From Mesorhizobium loti (GTDB taxonomy: Bacteria; Pseudomonadota; Alphaproteobacteria; Rhizobiales; Rhizobiaceae), in the NCBI RefSeq assembly GCF_013170705.1, contig NZ_CP033334.1:6177501-6241500 (forward strand): a stretch of DNA of 64,000 nt, written 5' to 3'. Below the pieces are notes generated by a model. That model worked only from the letters and a program-made list of their open reading frames with translations, ran no database searches and had not been told where the DNA came from. Shown piece by piece: positions 13,401 through 26,145 of the stretch. Position 1 is the stretch's first letter. Every line of letters begins with the position of its first letter. A program made the translations under genes and the position numbers.

Positions 13401-16400
13401 ACCGACGGCCGCCGAGATCGCGGCGGCGCCGGCCTTGGCCGTGATGTGCGAGGTATCTTCCGCGCCCACCGTCACATTGGCCGCCCTGATCGTCGCCTTG
13501 TCGGCGGCGGACTTGCCGGTGATCGAGGCTTCGGTCAGCACGCCGATCATGTTTTCGGTGTAGACGCCCGCGCCGGCGACGCCGACACCGACGGTTCCGG
13601 CACCGAGCGCTACGGCGCCAGAGATGACCAACGCGTCGATTGTCTGGTCGGCCTTAGCATGAACCGTCAGCGTGCCGCCCGCCGTCACGCCGCTGTTGAT
13701 GATCGTGGCACTGACGCCACCGCTGCCGGTCGCGTTGAAGATCGGCGCCAGGGTCGGATCATTGTCTGGATTGTTGGGAACAGTCCAGTTGCCGATCCGG
13801 TTGATGGCGGCCGAGACACCGATGGCGGCGCCGATACCGGGACCTGCCGACGCCCCGACCGCGAGCGACAGCGCGGCGATCTTGGCGGTGATGGAGGATG
13901 TCGAAAGCGCCTCGACGGTAACCGCGCCGGCGCTGACCAGCGTGCTGCCGACGACGGTCGCGATCGTGTTGTCGTTGATCGTGTTCTTGGCAGCGGCACC
14001 CGCGCCCGAAAACGCGATGCCGCCGGCGCCGCCGATGCCGATGCCGATCGATGCCGCCACCGAGATGGCGTCGATCGTGGCGCTCTGGGTAGCCTTGACG
14101 GAGATCGCGCCCGATGTCGTGGTTAGTGTCTGCCCATCGAGGATGCCCGCATAGGTGTCGTTGTGGATGTCGTTGAGAGCGACCGAGATACCGATGGTGA
14201 CGGCGACACCCACGGCGCCGAAGCCGGCCGCCAGCGACGCCGCCCCGACGATCGCGTTGATGTGGGACGTGTCGGTGGCGCCGATAGCCGCCGAGCCGAC
14301 CGTGATGACGGACCCGGCCTGATCACTCGGATCGTCGAGGAACGCGGCGGTGCGCACCGCGACCGTGTTGCGGGTACCGGCGCCGGCGCCGCTGATGCCT
14401 ACGCCGGCCGTGCCGGCGCCGATCGCGGCCGACCCGGCGGCGACGATGGCGTCGATGGTTCCGCTCGAGGTCGCGCCCAGCGTAAGCGCGCCGGTGGCTT
14501 CGATGGAACTGCCGCGCAGATAGGCCTGCACCTGGTCGCGGTCCGCCTCGCCATGGCCGATCTCGTTGACCGCCACTGCCGCGCCGAAGGATGCCGCGCC
14601 GCCGACATCGCCGCCGATACCGAGCGAAAGCGACACGGCGAGCGTCTCCGCCTTGATGGTCGAGGACCCGCTCGCGGTGACCGAGATGGAATCCGCCTGT
14701 GAAATGCCGCTCGCCTCGATGAAGGCATTGGTGTCGGTGGCGATGTTGTTGAGCGCCACCGCGCCGCCGCCGCTGAACGAAATACCGGCGGAGCCGCCGA
14801 TAGCCACCGAGATGGAGGCGGTGGCAACCGTCGAGTGGATCTTGGCGGCGTTTTCGGCGCTTATCGAAATGCCGCCCGCCGTCGCGTCCACGCTGTCGGC
14901 GTTCTTGAGATAGGCGGCAACGTTGTTCTCTATCTTGTTCTGCGCCATGGCGAAGCCGATCGACACGGCGACGCCGGTGGTGCCGGCCATGCCGGCGGCA
15001 AGGCTTGCCGCGCCGGCCAGCACGTTGATCGTCGTTTCGTCCTTGGCCGAGATGTCGATCGATCCGACGGAGACGCTGCTGGCGTCGGTGATATAGGCCT
15101 GGGTCGCCACCGCGACGAAATTCAGCGTGTAGACGCCCGCGACGCTGACGCCGACACCGGTCGACCCGCCGCCGGCGATCGCAACCGACCCAGCCGCGAC
15201 AATGGCTTCGATCGAACCGGTGGAATGCGCATCGACCTTCACCTGGCCGTCGCTGTTCACATCGGTGTTGCTTATGAAGGCGCGCACACCGTTGGTGCCG
15301 TCGCTGGCAAGCGTTGCATTGCCTGTCGGCAAGGTCTGGCCGCTCGCATCGTCTTCCTCTTCCTCGACCGACCAGTCGCCGATGCGATTGATGGCGACGG
15401 CGGCGCCGATCGAGGCGCCGATGCCGGCATTCGCGCCCACGCCGATGCCGACGGACGCGGCAAGCACGGTGGCGGTAATCGTCGATTCGCTCAGCGCCTC
15501 GACATCGACGCTGGCGCTGTCGATGATGTCCGAGTCCACGATCGAAGCCGAAGTATCGACGTTGATGATGTTGGACAGCGCGGCGCCCGCGCCGCTGATG
15601 GCGATCGAATTGTTGCCGGAGAAACCGACCGTTATCGACGCCGCGGCGCCCTTGGCATCAATGACGGCGTGATTGTCGGCCTTTACCTTGACCGCTCCGT
15701 CCGAAGTCACATCCGTGTCGGCGACGCCGGCGCCAACGCTGCCCTTGATGTCGTTGAGCGCGACGGCAAGGCCGATCGATATAGCGGTCGCATTTTTAGC
15801 GGCAAAGGACGCGGCGACCGTTGCGGCCGCGGCCAGCGCATGGATCTCGCTTGTGTTCACTGCCTCGACATCGGCGCCGCCGGCGCCGGCGGTGATGGTC
15901 GATTTGCCGTTGGCGACAGTGCCGCCGTCGATCAGTGCCGTTGTGTCGGCTGCGATGCTGTTTTGGGCAAACACGCCACCGGCGCTGAAGGATGTGCCGT
16001 TGCCGGACGCCGAAATGCCGACCGCGACGGAACCTGCAACGGTAAGCGCATCTATGGTCTGGCCGGACGTCGCCGACACGCCGAACTTGGAACCGCCGAC
16101 GCTGGAATTGCGGATGCGCGCCTCGGTTTTCAGCGGTGTCGCCACTCCGGGTGCTTCGATACTGCCGGCATAGCCGACATAGTTGAAGGCAAGCACGATC
16201 CCGACGGCAATCGCGGTGCCCGACGAATTGAAACCTCCGGCGACCGAGGCGGCCGCGGCCGCAATGGTGGCGTCGATGTCGGCGCTGTTGGTGGCGGACA
16301 CGGTGACGTCGCCGGTCGCCTGCACATCGCTGTCCTGGATCAGCGCGCCGACCGCGCCCAGTATGGTGTTGAAGGCAATGGTGCCGGCGACGCCGACTGC

Positions 16401-19400
16401 CAGCCCGCTGCCAGTTCCGGCGGCCACCGACACGGAAGCCGCCGCCGCCGTGGCATCGATCTTGCCAGCCTGCGAAGCGGTGACCGAGACGCTGCCCGCA
16501 TTGAGGTCGGACACATTGTCGATGGTGGCGGAAACCGTGGCGTCGATCGCATTGCGCGACACCACCAGCCCGATCGAAACGGATTTACCGTCAGGATCCT
16601 GGCCGTAAGTGTAGTTGATGGCTATGACGGGGAGGACCACATGCGATGTGATCTCGCTGATGTTGCTGGCCGAGACCGTGACCAAGCCGTCGGCGTCGAT
16701 GCCGGTCGAGTCCTCGATCGCCGCCTCGACGGAATTGATGACCCGGTTGAGGGCGAAAACGCCGCCCACGCTGACCGCCGTCGGGGCACCGCCGCGCAGG
16801 GTCTTCACGTAGTTGGAGATTTCCGCGTTGATCGTCTGCGAAGCCGTCGCCGAGACGGTCAGGGCACCGCTCATGTCGGTGGTCGAATTCGAAATCCGCG
16901 CACTGACCTGCGCGGCCGGATCGTGGCCGTAGATGGTGTCGACAAGACTGGTGCCGACCAATGCATCCACGGTGTTGAACAGGAAGTTCTGCCCGGCGAG
17001 CCCGATCGTGTTGAAAGCCAGCGTGATGCCGGCCGCGGTCGCCTTGGCGATCGTGTCGGCGTCGATCGAGGCGTCGATCGACGCTTGGCTTTCCGCCGTG
17101 ACGGCGAGGTCGGCGCCTTCGACGTGACTGTCCTCGACCAGCGCGGTGGCATGGCTGACGACGTTGTTGGTGGCGATGACCCCGTTGACGGCGATCGACT
17201 TGCCCTTGGCGCTGCCCGTAGCTTCCACGCGCGCCGTGGTGGTGGCGGTGATCATCCCGGTTTGCAGCGCCGAGACCAGCACGTTGCCGGTGGCGATGAT
17301 ACTGGCAGCTGTGACCGTGGCGGACGCACCGCTGTCAATGTCGTTGCGGGTGGCAATGCCGCCCGCCGCGATGGCGCTGCCGCCGGCCAGGCTGGGCACG
17401 AGGTTGGTGTTGATCCAGTCGACAATGTCGGTAGCGATGAACTTGGACCAGTTGCCGTCCGAGAAATCGATGCTCGACAGATCGATCGACGCGCCGTCGG
17501 GGCCGTCATAAACCCATTTTTCGCCGGTTGCCGGACCGTTGAGGCCCGTATCGTCGTCGATATAGACGAGGTCGCCGCTGTTGACAGTCTGGACACCGGA
17601 CTTGGTGGTGAACTGATAGCTGCCGAGCGCCGAATTGATCAGATTGGTGACCACCGAGGCGCCGTAATCATTCTTGATCTCGGCGAGCGCCTGAACTTTA
17701 CCGTCGGACGTGATCGAGGCATCGTCTGTCGAGGCCACCGTGACGTCCGTGCCTTTGACCTGGGCCGTCGAGGCACCGCTGTTGTCGATGGATGCCGTGG
17801 ATTCGCTGGCGATCTTGTTCATCGCCAGGATGAAGCCGAAGGCCTTGCCGTCCGTGCCCGAAATCGAGGTCGAGGACGAGGTAGCCTTGTTGCCGACCGT
17901 AGCGTCGATGATCGACTTGTTGTCGGCCGTCACCGAAACGGCGCCACCGGCCGCGATGTTGGAATCGACGATGGTCGCCTGCGTCATCGCCGGATTGCGG
18001 CCTCCGAACGCGTCGGCGATCAGGTCGTCGCCAAGCAGGGCGTCGACGCCGTTGAAGAGCACATTGCTCGCCTTCCAGCCGATCGTGTTGAAGGCGAGCG
18101 TCACGCCGCCCGTGTCGCCGCCGCTTGTGTAGGCCGAACTCTGCGTATCGGCCTTGATTGCAGACACGTTCTGCGCGGCCACGGTCACGGCGCCGGTGCT
18201 GGTCACGTCGCTGTTGGAGATCGTAGCCGTGGCCCTGCTCTGCACGATGTTGGTGGCGATGGTGCCGTTGATCGCCAACACCTTGTCTGCCGGTGTCTCT
18301 TCCTTCGGATCGGCCGGCGTCACGGGATTGGCCGGATCGGCCGGCGAGCCCGGCTTGTGGTCGGTGCCGGGATCCGTGTCGGCCGGCTTGCCGTTGCTGC
18401 CGTCGGTCTTGGAATCGCCGTCCCAGTCGATCGAACTGCCGCCATTCGCCGTGATCGACGTGTCAACCTTGGCTTTGATGTCGGCGCTTTCCAGCGCCAC
18501 AACCTGCACGTCGCCGGCAGTGGTGGAGACGGTGGCGTTCTTGATCGAGGCGTCGGAACCGCCGCGCACGTCGTTCATGACCACCAGGCCGCCAACCGCC
18601 CGCGAGGGCGCCGCCGACAGGTTCAGATCCTGCAGCAGGACAGTCGCCTCCGGCGCTTCCTTCCAATAGCCGAGATTAGTGAAGTCGGTGCTGGCGAGAT
18701 CGAGCCCCTGACCGCTCGAGTTGTCGCCCATGTAGATATAGATGCTGCCGGCGTTACCGCCGATGCGGGTCCAGTTAGGATCGTTGTCGATGTCTTCCGT
18801 GCCAGCGTCGATTGCATTGACCAGCGCCTCGAGATCGATGACGCCGTCCTCGCCATTGTACCGGTAGATCGGGCCACTGTCCTCGCCTTCGGGAGCCTCG
18901 AACTGGACCGCGTCGCCGTTCGAGATCGGGAATTTCGACGGCGGCAGCATCTGGTCGAGATTGATGACCACATTACCGGTGTAGTCGTCGGCGATGCGCA
19001 CACGGTCGCCAAATTTGATGTCGCGGATCTTGGTGCCGATGCCTGCGTCAGGCTTCGTGTCGTAATCGGCCGGCAGGATGTCGTTGATGGTCTCCTGGAT
19101 GATCGATGCGCCGCCATCGGTGCTGACCGAGGTCTCGGCGACCAGCTTGGAATTCGAATAGATGCCGGAGGAATCGTTGGCCGTGACGGAGATCGTGTCG
19201 CCGGCACTGATCGTCTTGCCGGTCGTGCCACTGTTGTCGATGGTCGCCTTGGCGGCCCCCGAGACCTTGTTGCCCGATATCACCGCGCCGTAGGAGGCGC
19301 CGGATGCCCCGTACAGCGCCGCCGTGTCGGTCACGGCCGCATTGGACACGGTAGCGTTGATCTGCGCGTTGTTGAGCGCCGAGACGTCGATGCCGCCACC

Positions 19401-22400
19401 GGCGTCGACGGAACTCCTCAGAATTGAGGCGGTGGCGTCGGCGCCGACATTGCCGTCGAAGGCATTGTCGGCGAGGTAAGGCGAACCGATCAGCGTGTCG
19501 AGCGTGTTGAACAGAATGTTCTGCGCTTCCCAACCGACGGAATTGTAGGCGAGCGTCACACCGACAGCCGTCGCGCCGGATACGCCCGACGAATAAAGCC
19601 TGGCGTCGATGCGCGCCTCGTTATCCGCCGACACGACCAGGTTGCCGCTGGCGGTGACCGAACTGTCCTCGATGCTGGCCGAGGTCTTGCCGAGCACGAC
19701 ATTGGTGTCGATCTGGCCGCTGAAGCCGAGCACGTCGCCGGAGCCGTCGATGCCGCTGCCGCCGGCGGCCGAAACCGTGTTCGTGGTGTAGGCCGTGATC
19801 GTCGAGGCGCCCTTGGCCGCAACCGTCAAGTCGCCGCCATTGGCCGCGACAGTCGTGCCCTTGATGTAGGCTTTGGCATCGCCACGGGTGTCGTTGTAGG
19901 CGATGGACAGGCCGATCGCCTTGGAATTGGTCGTCACCACATTCCCGATTGCCGGGAAGAAGATGTCCTCGAAGTCGGACGTCTTCAGCTGCTGCCATTT
20001 CGTGATGTCGGAATAGTCCACGGAGCCGCCACCGAGGTCAGCGGTGAACGGCGTGTCGCCGATATATTTGTAGACCTCGCCCGAATTGACATCGAGGGCC
20101 TTCCACTGCGCCGTGTCGGTCAGGGTGATGCCGCTTGTCTGGGTGATCGGATCGTCGCCGAGATAGCGGTAGATAGTGCCGCCCTTCTCGACCAGATCGC
20201 CATGCGTGATGTCGACGGACCCGCTCACCGTGTCGAGATCGTATTTGGCGTCGAGATAGTCGAGCGCGACACGGACCTTGTCGCCGTTCTCGACCGTGCG
20301 TGTTCCGGACTTGGTTGTGTATTTGTAATCGCCGGCGCCCAGTTCATCGGCCACTTTGCTGACGACATCTTGCAGCGCGCCGAGCGTGCTGCCCGGCGCG
20401 GCTGTCGACACCACCGATATGTCGGCCGATATCGTCGCCGCATTCGAGGTCTCGATGTCGACCGCGCCGCCCGCGGTGACGGTCCTGGCCGGGGTACCGC
20501 TGTTGTCGATATAGGCGGACGCACCCGAACTGACCTTGTTGCTGGCCAGGATCGCTCCGGCCGCGGTGCCGCTGACGCCATATTTGGCGGAAGGCGTGAA
20601 CGTGTTCGTCCAGTCCATCGCCGTTTCGTTGCCGGTCGTGGCGGTGATGCCGGCCTCATTGACGGCCGACAGATCGATGTCGCCGGCGATGTCGATGCTG
20701 GAGTTCGTGATGAAGGCGGTGGTCAGCACCGGTGTTTCGTTGCCGAGCGCCTTGCCTATCTCGGGTGATCCGATCAGCGTGTCGACCGCATCGAAGAGCA
20801 GGTTCTGCGGCTGCCAGCCGACGGCGTTGAAGGCGAGCACGAAACCGTAGACGCTGCCCGAGCCATAGGCCTGGCTGAGCGCCGTTGCGTCGATTGTCGC
20901 TTTGGTCGTCGCCTTGACGGTCAGGTCGTTACCGGCAATCCCACTCGTTGCCTTGGTGACTGAGCTGTTCTCAACGGAAGCCGACGCACCACCCTGCACG
21001 GTATTGGAAACCGAGACGCCGCTGGTCGAATCCCAGGAGTCGATGACGCTGGTGTCGACGGCGGTGATGGTGGCGGACTCATCCGCCGTGACCGAAACCG
21101 CGCCGTTCGTGGTCACCGACGTGTTGACGAGCTTGGCGATCACATTGCTCTTGACCTGATTGCGGTCGAAGATGCCGCCCAGGCCCGTGGCATTGCCGAC
21201 CACGGATTTCTCCGACATGCCGGCCGCCAAAAGGCCCGTCTTGGCCAGATCCGCCGGGATCAGGTTGTCGCTGTTGAGCTTCTTCCACAGGCCGAAATCG
21301 TCGAAATTGGCCGTCGCCAGATCGACAGCCGCGCCGTCCGGTCCCATGTACTGGTAGATGCCGCCCTTTTCGCCCGTGCCCGCATAGTCGTCCGCGTCGC
21401 TGATACGAACGGTGTCGCCCAGGTTGAGATGAGGCGTGCCCGACTTCGTCGTGTATTTGTAATCGTCCAGCATGTCGCCGGCGATCTCGTTGACGATGTT
21501 GACACCATTGGTGTTGTCGAGCTGGGAACTGACGCCAAGGCCGGTTGTGGCTTCGATTCCGGCCTCGTCGGCGGCACTGACCGCGACCGTCTTGGCGACG
21601 ACCGTGCCGCCGCTGATGAACGCGGTCGCCGTGCTGCTGACCTTATTGCCGGAAATGACCGCGCCGTAGCCGGTCGTCGCACCGTCAAACAGGGCTTCGA
21701 CCGAGGCGGAGGCCTCGTTGGTGATCGTCGCGGTGATCAGCGCGCTCGATACCGCCTCGACAAGCACTTCGCCATCGGAGGTGACGTTGGAATTGGTGAT
21801 CGAGGCTTCGACATTGAACGGGTTTTCATGGCGAAGCGACGTGTTGGTATCGCCCGTCGCGCCGGCGACATCGGCGACGACGTCTCCGAGCAGCGTCTCC
21901 ACCGTGTTGAACAGGAAGTTGCCGCGCTCCCAACCGATCGTGTTGTTGGCGATCTGGAACGCCGCGGCCTTTTCGCCTTCTCCCACTTCGGCGACGGTCT
22001 TGTTTTCGGACTCGATCAGCGAATGGTTCTCGGCGTGGACGGTGACGTCGCCGACCGTGTTAGCACTCGTACCGATGGTGGCGTTGGTGATCTTGGCTGA
22101 GGTCTGCCCCTGGATCAGGTTGGTTGCCACAATAGCGCTCTGCCCGCTGGTGGCGCCTGCCTTGAACAGGAAGCCCTTGACCGAACCGAGCGCCTTCTGG
22201 ACCAGCGCATCCTGGTTGAACGGCGAACCGCCTTCGGCTTCGCTGAGCACATCCGCCATGGCCTGGATGGCGCCGGTCGAATCCGCCGTCACCGAGACAG
22301 TGGCTGCTTGAACTTTGGCCTTGTTGATGAGCGCGGTCGCGCCGCCACGCACGTCGTTGAACACGATGGCCGCGCCGATCGCGCTGCCGCTGGTCGCGCG

Positions 22401-25061
22401 CAGGTTGAAATCGAGTATCGAATAATCGAGATCGGCCTTCCACAGATCCTTGTCGGTGAAATCGACCTGGCTCGGATCCGTCAGGTCGAGCGTCGGATTG
22501 TCGGCGCCCAGATAGGTGTAGGTTTGCCCGCGTTCGCCGGTCAGCAGGACGAAGGCGGGATCGGTCGCGAAATCGACGGTCGTGGAGCTATGCGTGAAAT
22601 CGATATGCTTGTCGGGGCCGGTATATTTGTAGAGATGGCCGGCGCCGCCCAGCACCGAAACATAGACGATATCGCCGGTCTTGACGTCGATCGAGCCGGT
22701 GTTGCCATCGGTCTTGACGTCGTAATCGAGTCCGACCTTGGTGCCATAGGCCAGCGGCACCACCTTGTCGTCGGTCAGCAAGCGGTCTGTGTCGGGCTTC
22801 TGCCCGTCATCGAACAGATCCGCAAGCGCGTGCAGCCCGCCGTCACTGGAGGCGATCGCCGCCGTCTCGATCTTGGTGTTGGAATTGATCGTGGTGTCGT
22901 CCCGGGCGCTGACATCGAGTGCGCCGCTCGCGCTGACCTGCTTGGAAGTCGAACCGCCGTCGATCGTCGCCGAAGCAAGCCTGCTGACCTGGTTGCTCGA
23001 CAGGATCGCGCCGATCGACTTCGCGCCGCTGGAGAGAATGCCGCCTTCGGAGACATTGCGCGAGGCATTGCTGACGGTGGCGTTGACGACGCCTTTCGAA
23101 AGTGCCGTGACCATCAGCGCGCCGGCTGCCGCGACCACGGAATCCGAGATCGTGGCACTGACCTTGACCTGTTGCTCGTTGGTCCAGAACTGGGTGCCGA
23201 GCAGGACATCGAGCGTCGCCCTGGCGATACCAGCGGCCGTGCTGCCGACATTGAAGCCGATGACGTTGAGCGCCTCCAGCCCGGTCACAGCCTTCGAAGA
23301 ACCCATGGCCAGGCTGACCGGACCACGACCGTCTATATCGACATAGATGGTTGCGTCGACGAAGCTGTTGTCGGTGGCCGAAACGACGACGTCGGCGGTG
23401 CCGGTCGTCTGGACATCGCTGAGATCGATCGTTGCCGTGGTCGAGCCATTGACGACGTTGACAGCCAGAACGCCGGCGACCGCTGTCTTGGCGACAATCG
23501 GGGCATTCGCATCCTCACCGACCGGGGCCGAGGACGAGTAGGCCAAAAGGTTGGTCTGGTTTATCGCGGCGACCGTGACCGTGCCGTCGCTGTCGACATT
23601 CGACTGCGAAATCGAAGCGGCGGTCGTCTTGGTCACCATGTTGATGACGCTGACGCGCGCGACCTGCGTCGAGGGCGCTGTGTCGTTGGGGTTCACGCGC
23701 GGCTGGAAGGGTGTCGCGATCGCGATGAAGGTCGAATAGTCGCCGGCCAGCACAGAAACGCCGCCAGTGCCGGCGTTGACAACGCTCTCGTCTATCCCGG
23801 CGCTGGTTTCGCCAGTGACGCGATTCTCGGCGTCGAGACCGGTCGAGCGGTAGGTGGTCGCACTCTCGGCCGTAACCTCCAGTCCACCGGCATTCACGGT
23901 GATCCCACGGGCCAGCGCCTTCGTTGCATCGGAGGCGACATTGGTCACCGAGCCGAGCGAGCCCGAGACAATGGCGTTGCGCACCTCGCCCTTGCTGGAC
24001 GCGGCGAGCGCAACATCGCCATGGGCACTGATCGCCACTGGATGGGTGGAGACGGCGGCGGTTGCGGGACCGACAGTGACGCCCGTGGTCCGATTGACAT
24101 TGGTGTCCGAACTGATAGCCGAGAAGATGACTATCCCCTCGGTGCCGGGAATCAGCACATCGGTTTCGGTCTGAAGATCGACCGCAACGCGGCTGTCGTC
24201 GGCGGCCGAGATTTGCACGTCCGTGACGCCATCGTTGATCGTGCCGCCGGTCTGAATGATCTTTGCTGCGGCATCGACCGACGTTGCCGTCGTGTTGGTG
24301 ACAGTGACGTTGGATCGAACCTGCGAGTTCGTAAAACCGTTGATGACGGTCTTCGCCATCGTCGCCAGGTCTTCCGCGGCAATCTCGCCGCGCGACAGCG
24401 CGTCATTGAAAGCCTGCGAGCTGGTATCGAAAATGCCGCCGGAGCCGGCCTTGATCTGGGCGATCGTGTCTTGCGGGATGCTGGTAAGCGCAAGAACGTT
24501 GTCGGGCACGACGACTTCGGTAAGGCCAAGGAGGTTGGGGATCGGAACCTCGGTGATCATCAGGTCTACATCGACACCGGTGTTGGCCGCTATCGTTATC
24601 GCCGATCCGGTGAGCGACGCCGTGGCAGCCAGCGTCACCGTCGATGTGTCGGTCAGCGTCGCGGCGATGGTGCGCAGGGTGCTCTGAGCCTTGCCGTGGG
24701 CCTTGACCGTGTTGGACACCTGAGACGAAACCGTCACCGCGCCGCCGGCCGCCGCAAGCGATCCGGCGATGGTGACGGTTGCCGACGTCGCCGTCGTTGC
24801 ACTGAGCGTCGAAACGATCCCGGCCGCGTCGATCGATGTGCGAGCCCAGTCAACGGCCTCTATGTCGATCGACTGTGCGCTGATCACGGCGGAGGAGCCG
24901 ATGTTGATGTCCTCGGCGCTCAAGCCAAGGCTGCCCGTGGTTGAAACGGCCGAATTGACGGCGATCTCCTCGCCGGCATCCAGCATCAGCGAGAAGCCGG
25001 CATTGCTGGGCAATGACGAAAGCGTCGTCACATTGGCGCTGTCGCCGAGATAGAGCCAGAC
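1..25061 (-). CDS. Giant repetitive surface protein, body (partial, runs off left edge)
   Basis: This is the body of a giant secreted or surface protein. The minus-strand frame is open for 8,353 codons without a stop and continues past base 1. It is exactly in phase with the 321-codon ORF at 25062-26027, separated only by one TAA. From N to C it shows long stretches of beta-helix-like repeats (about 24960 to 10900, rich in Val/Ile/Ala/Thr/Asn/Gly); less regular beta-rich sequence; a helical Tyr/Trp-rich insert (about 7290-6640); Calx-beta-like units (about 3065-1950); and RTX-like Gly/Asp/Asn-rich units up to the edge. Such proteins are usually adhesins or biofilm matrix proteins exported across both membranes. 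No catalytic motif was seen. If the TAA is real, this part has no obvious start of its own and would be untranslated unless there is readthrough or internal initiation. The long open frames on the opposite strand are codon-bias shadows. Confidence 0.85.
1950..3065 (-). repeat. Calx-beta-like repeats in the giant protein
   Basis: Three successive beta-sandwich-like units can be read in the giant frame. Each has an Asp-rich start (VTVIDDDKPDA, VEVVDSDTAAV, VKEDDATSV), a run such as YTVVLNKPP, YQIVLTTKP or YTLTLPMAP, and a VTV strand. This is the layout of Calx-beta domains, which often precede RTX-like repeats in large bacterial adhesins. The assignment is by pattern only. Confidence 0.55.
6640..7290 (-). 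repeat. Tyr/Trp helical tandem repeat inside the giant protein
   Basis: Three copies of a roughly 70-residue unit are read in the giant frame, each opening with a Y-x-x-Y-W core (YDTYWRLK, YKQYWAYR, YDRYWGYR) followed by a TxFxP-like or VSG linker and a Leu/Ala-rich helix (LSDAERQYYEDTL, LTASQLADYADL, ITGAELTALTSDL). It is predicted helical, unlike the beta-rich flanks. I do not recognise the family. Confidence 0.5.
10900..24960 (-). repeat. Long beta-helix-like repeat region of the giant protein
   Basis: About 14 kb of the giant frame encodes degenerate modules of roughly 60-110 residues. Each follows the pattern VxVSAxNxSxIxA, then a small Ala/Gly-rich segment with GVGVSIGxAxAxNxI, then xVxAxIxxSxV and a short Gly turn. 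Repetition with hydrophobic residues every second position suggests a right-handed beta-helix or similar solenoid, as in filamentous haemagglutinin-type adhesins. Repeats diverge enough that no long identical DNA repeats were noticed. Confidence 0.6.
17440..22640 (-). repeat. Scattered Y-x-Y-x-G ... W-K-x-L modules in the giant protein
   Basis: At least eight short modules of about 30-40 residues interrupt the solenoid. Each has an aromatic opening such as IYRYLGDD, VYKYIGDT, IYQYMGPDG, IYIYMGDN, TYTYLGAD or LYKYTGPD, then a DL or DF segment, and most close with a Trp such as LWKKL, KWQQL or QWKAL. They lie near 17440-17530, 18655-18880, 19990-20185, 21270-21365 and 22420-22640. Comparable modules occur in other giant bacterial surface proteins. 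Their role is unknown. Confidence 0.55.
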
Positions 25062-26027
25062 TTAGCTGGTCGCCGCCGAATCGTAATTGGTGCCGTCGAT
25101 GATCACGCGCAGGGAGTTGGCGCCGTTCGCCTGCACGGTGACGTTCTTGTTGGCTGCCGCCGAAACCGTGGCCGAGCGGTCGACGACGAGCACGCCGCCA
25201 CCGACGGCGAAAGGCTCCATGTTCTCGAAGGCAAGCGTCGAGCCGTTCGGATTGGCGAACGTGACCTTTCCGGAACCGTTCGCCCCCAGCGTCGCGCTGC
25301 TGGCGGCCAGGCCTCCCGAATAGACAATCGTGTCCTGCCCGCCGAAGCCACCGTCCATCGTGCCGCTGAGCTTGCCCGCGGCCGCGATCGTGAAGGTGTC
25401 GTTGTTGCCGTCGGCGCCCTTCAGGTTCTCCGTGCCGGTGAATGCCACATCGACATGCGCGCCATTGATGGTGCCGGCATTGTTGCCGTTCAGCGTCCAG
25501 GCGGTGTTGGCGGAGCTGTCGAACACCACCTTGTCGTTGCCGCCGCCGCCGTCGAACAGGATCGACTTGGAAAGCGTATTGGCGCCAAACGAATCCTCGT
25601 CGATTTTCAGCGTATCCCTGCCGCTGCCGCCGGTGATCGAGATCGACGACGTGTTTGCGCTGGCATTGATGGTGCTCAGGTCGCCGAATGCCAGCACCTT
25701 GCCGCCATCGGTCTGGTCGATGATCTGGACCTGCTGGATGGTGGTGGCGACGTTGTTGACCGTCTGCACCTCTTCGATCAGACGGACCAGGATTTCATGG
25801 TCGACGTTCGGGCCGTCGGTTGCCAGATTGACATTGAGGTCGGCATTGAGCAGCAGGCGCGGCTCGAGTGGATCGAAGATCAGCCGAATGCGGTCGGCGA
25901 GTTCGCGCTGCACGCGCGAGCCCTTGACCAAGCGCGCCAGTTTGGCTTTCAGGATTTCAGAAAGCTTCGCCCGCCGGTGCGATATAGGCCTGCCGGAAAT
26001 GCCTTCCGACTTGAACGGAAATGCCAT
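25062..26027 (-). CDS. LEPR-XLL N-terminal segment of the giant protein, ended by in-frame TAA
   Basis: This 321-residue ORF is the N-terminal end of the giant protein. A basic, helical leader (residues 1-50) precedes the LEPRLLL motif at 54-60, followed by NADLNV. The LEPR-XLL motif is known near the N terminus of very large repetitive proteins and is thought to be a sorting or export tag; no classical signal peptide is visible. Residues about 110-310 are beta-rich with RTX-like Gly/Asn/Asp turns (GGGGNDKV, GADGNNDTF, GGFGGQDT). The ATG follows a G-rich stretch (GGGGG) with about 9 bases between. The TAA at 25064-25062 falls in the middle of repeat sequence, with no change of style before or after it, so it looks like a recent nonsense mutation, a sequencing error or a switch. 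The gene lies 118 bases downstream of sapC behind a terminator, so it probably has its own promoter. Confidence 0.85.
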   Translation of the reverse strand: MAFPFKSEGISGRPISHRRAKLSEILKAKLARLVKGSRVQRELADRIRLIFDPLEPRLLLNADLNVNLATDGPNVDHEILVRLIEEVQTVNNVATTIQQVQIIDQTDGGKVLAFGDLSTINASANTSSISITGGSGRDTLKIDEDSFGANTLSKSILFDGGGGNDKVVFDSSANTAWTLNGNNAGTINGAHVDVAFTGTENLKGADGNNDTFTIAAAGKLSGTMDGGFGGQDTIVYSGGLAASSATLGANGSGKVTFANPNGSTLAFENMEPFAVGGGVLVVDRSATVSAAANKNVTVQANGANSLRVIIDGTNYDSAATS

Positions 26028-26112
26028 CTTCGCTTACCCCCCGCTCGCGCGCTCATCTCATGAACCGCGCGGAACGCCCCAAATTCCCTGCCCATTTCCA
26101 TGCCCAATGGCG

Positions 26113-26137
26113 AAAAAGGGCGCATTGAATGCGCCCT
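26113..26137 (-). terminator. Rho-independent terminator after sapC
   Basis: The sequence AGGGCGCATT-G-AATGCGCCCT (26117-26137) is a perfect 10-base inverted repeat. Read on the minus strand it is followed directly by TTTTT (26117-26113). It lies just 9 bases past the sapC stop and before the giant gene, so it should separate the two transcripts. Confidence 0.8.
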
Positions 26138-26145
26138 CCTTCAAA

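Noticed and set aside
231..24944. Very long plus-strand open frames opposite the giant gene (for example 7323-10460 and 14835-19427)
   Set aside because: They all sit in the exact antisense register of the giant gene's codons, where GC-rich third positions remove stops. Their products are Asp/Arg/Gly/Val-rich without domains.
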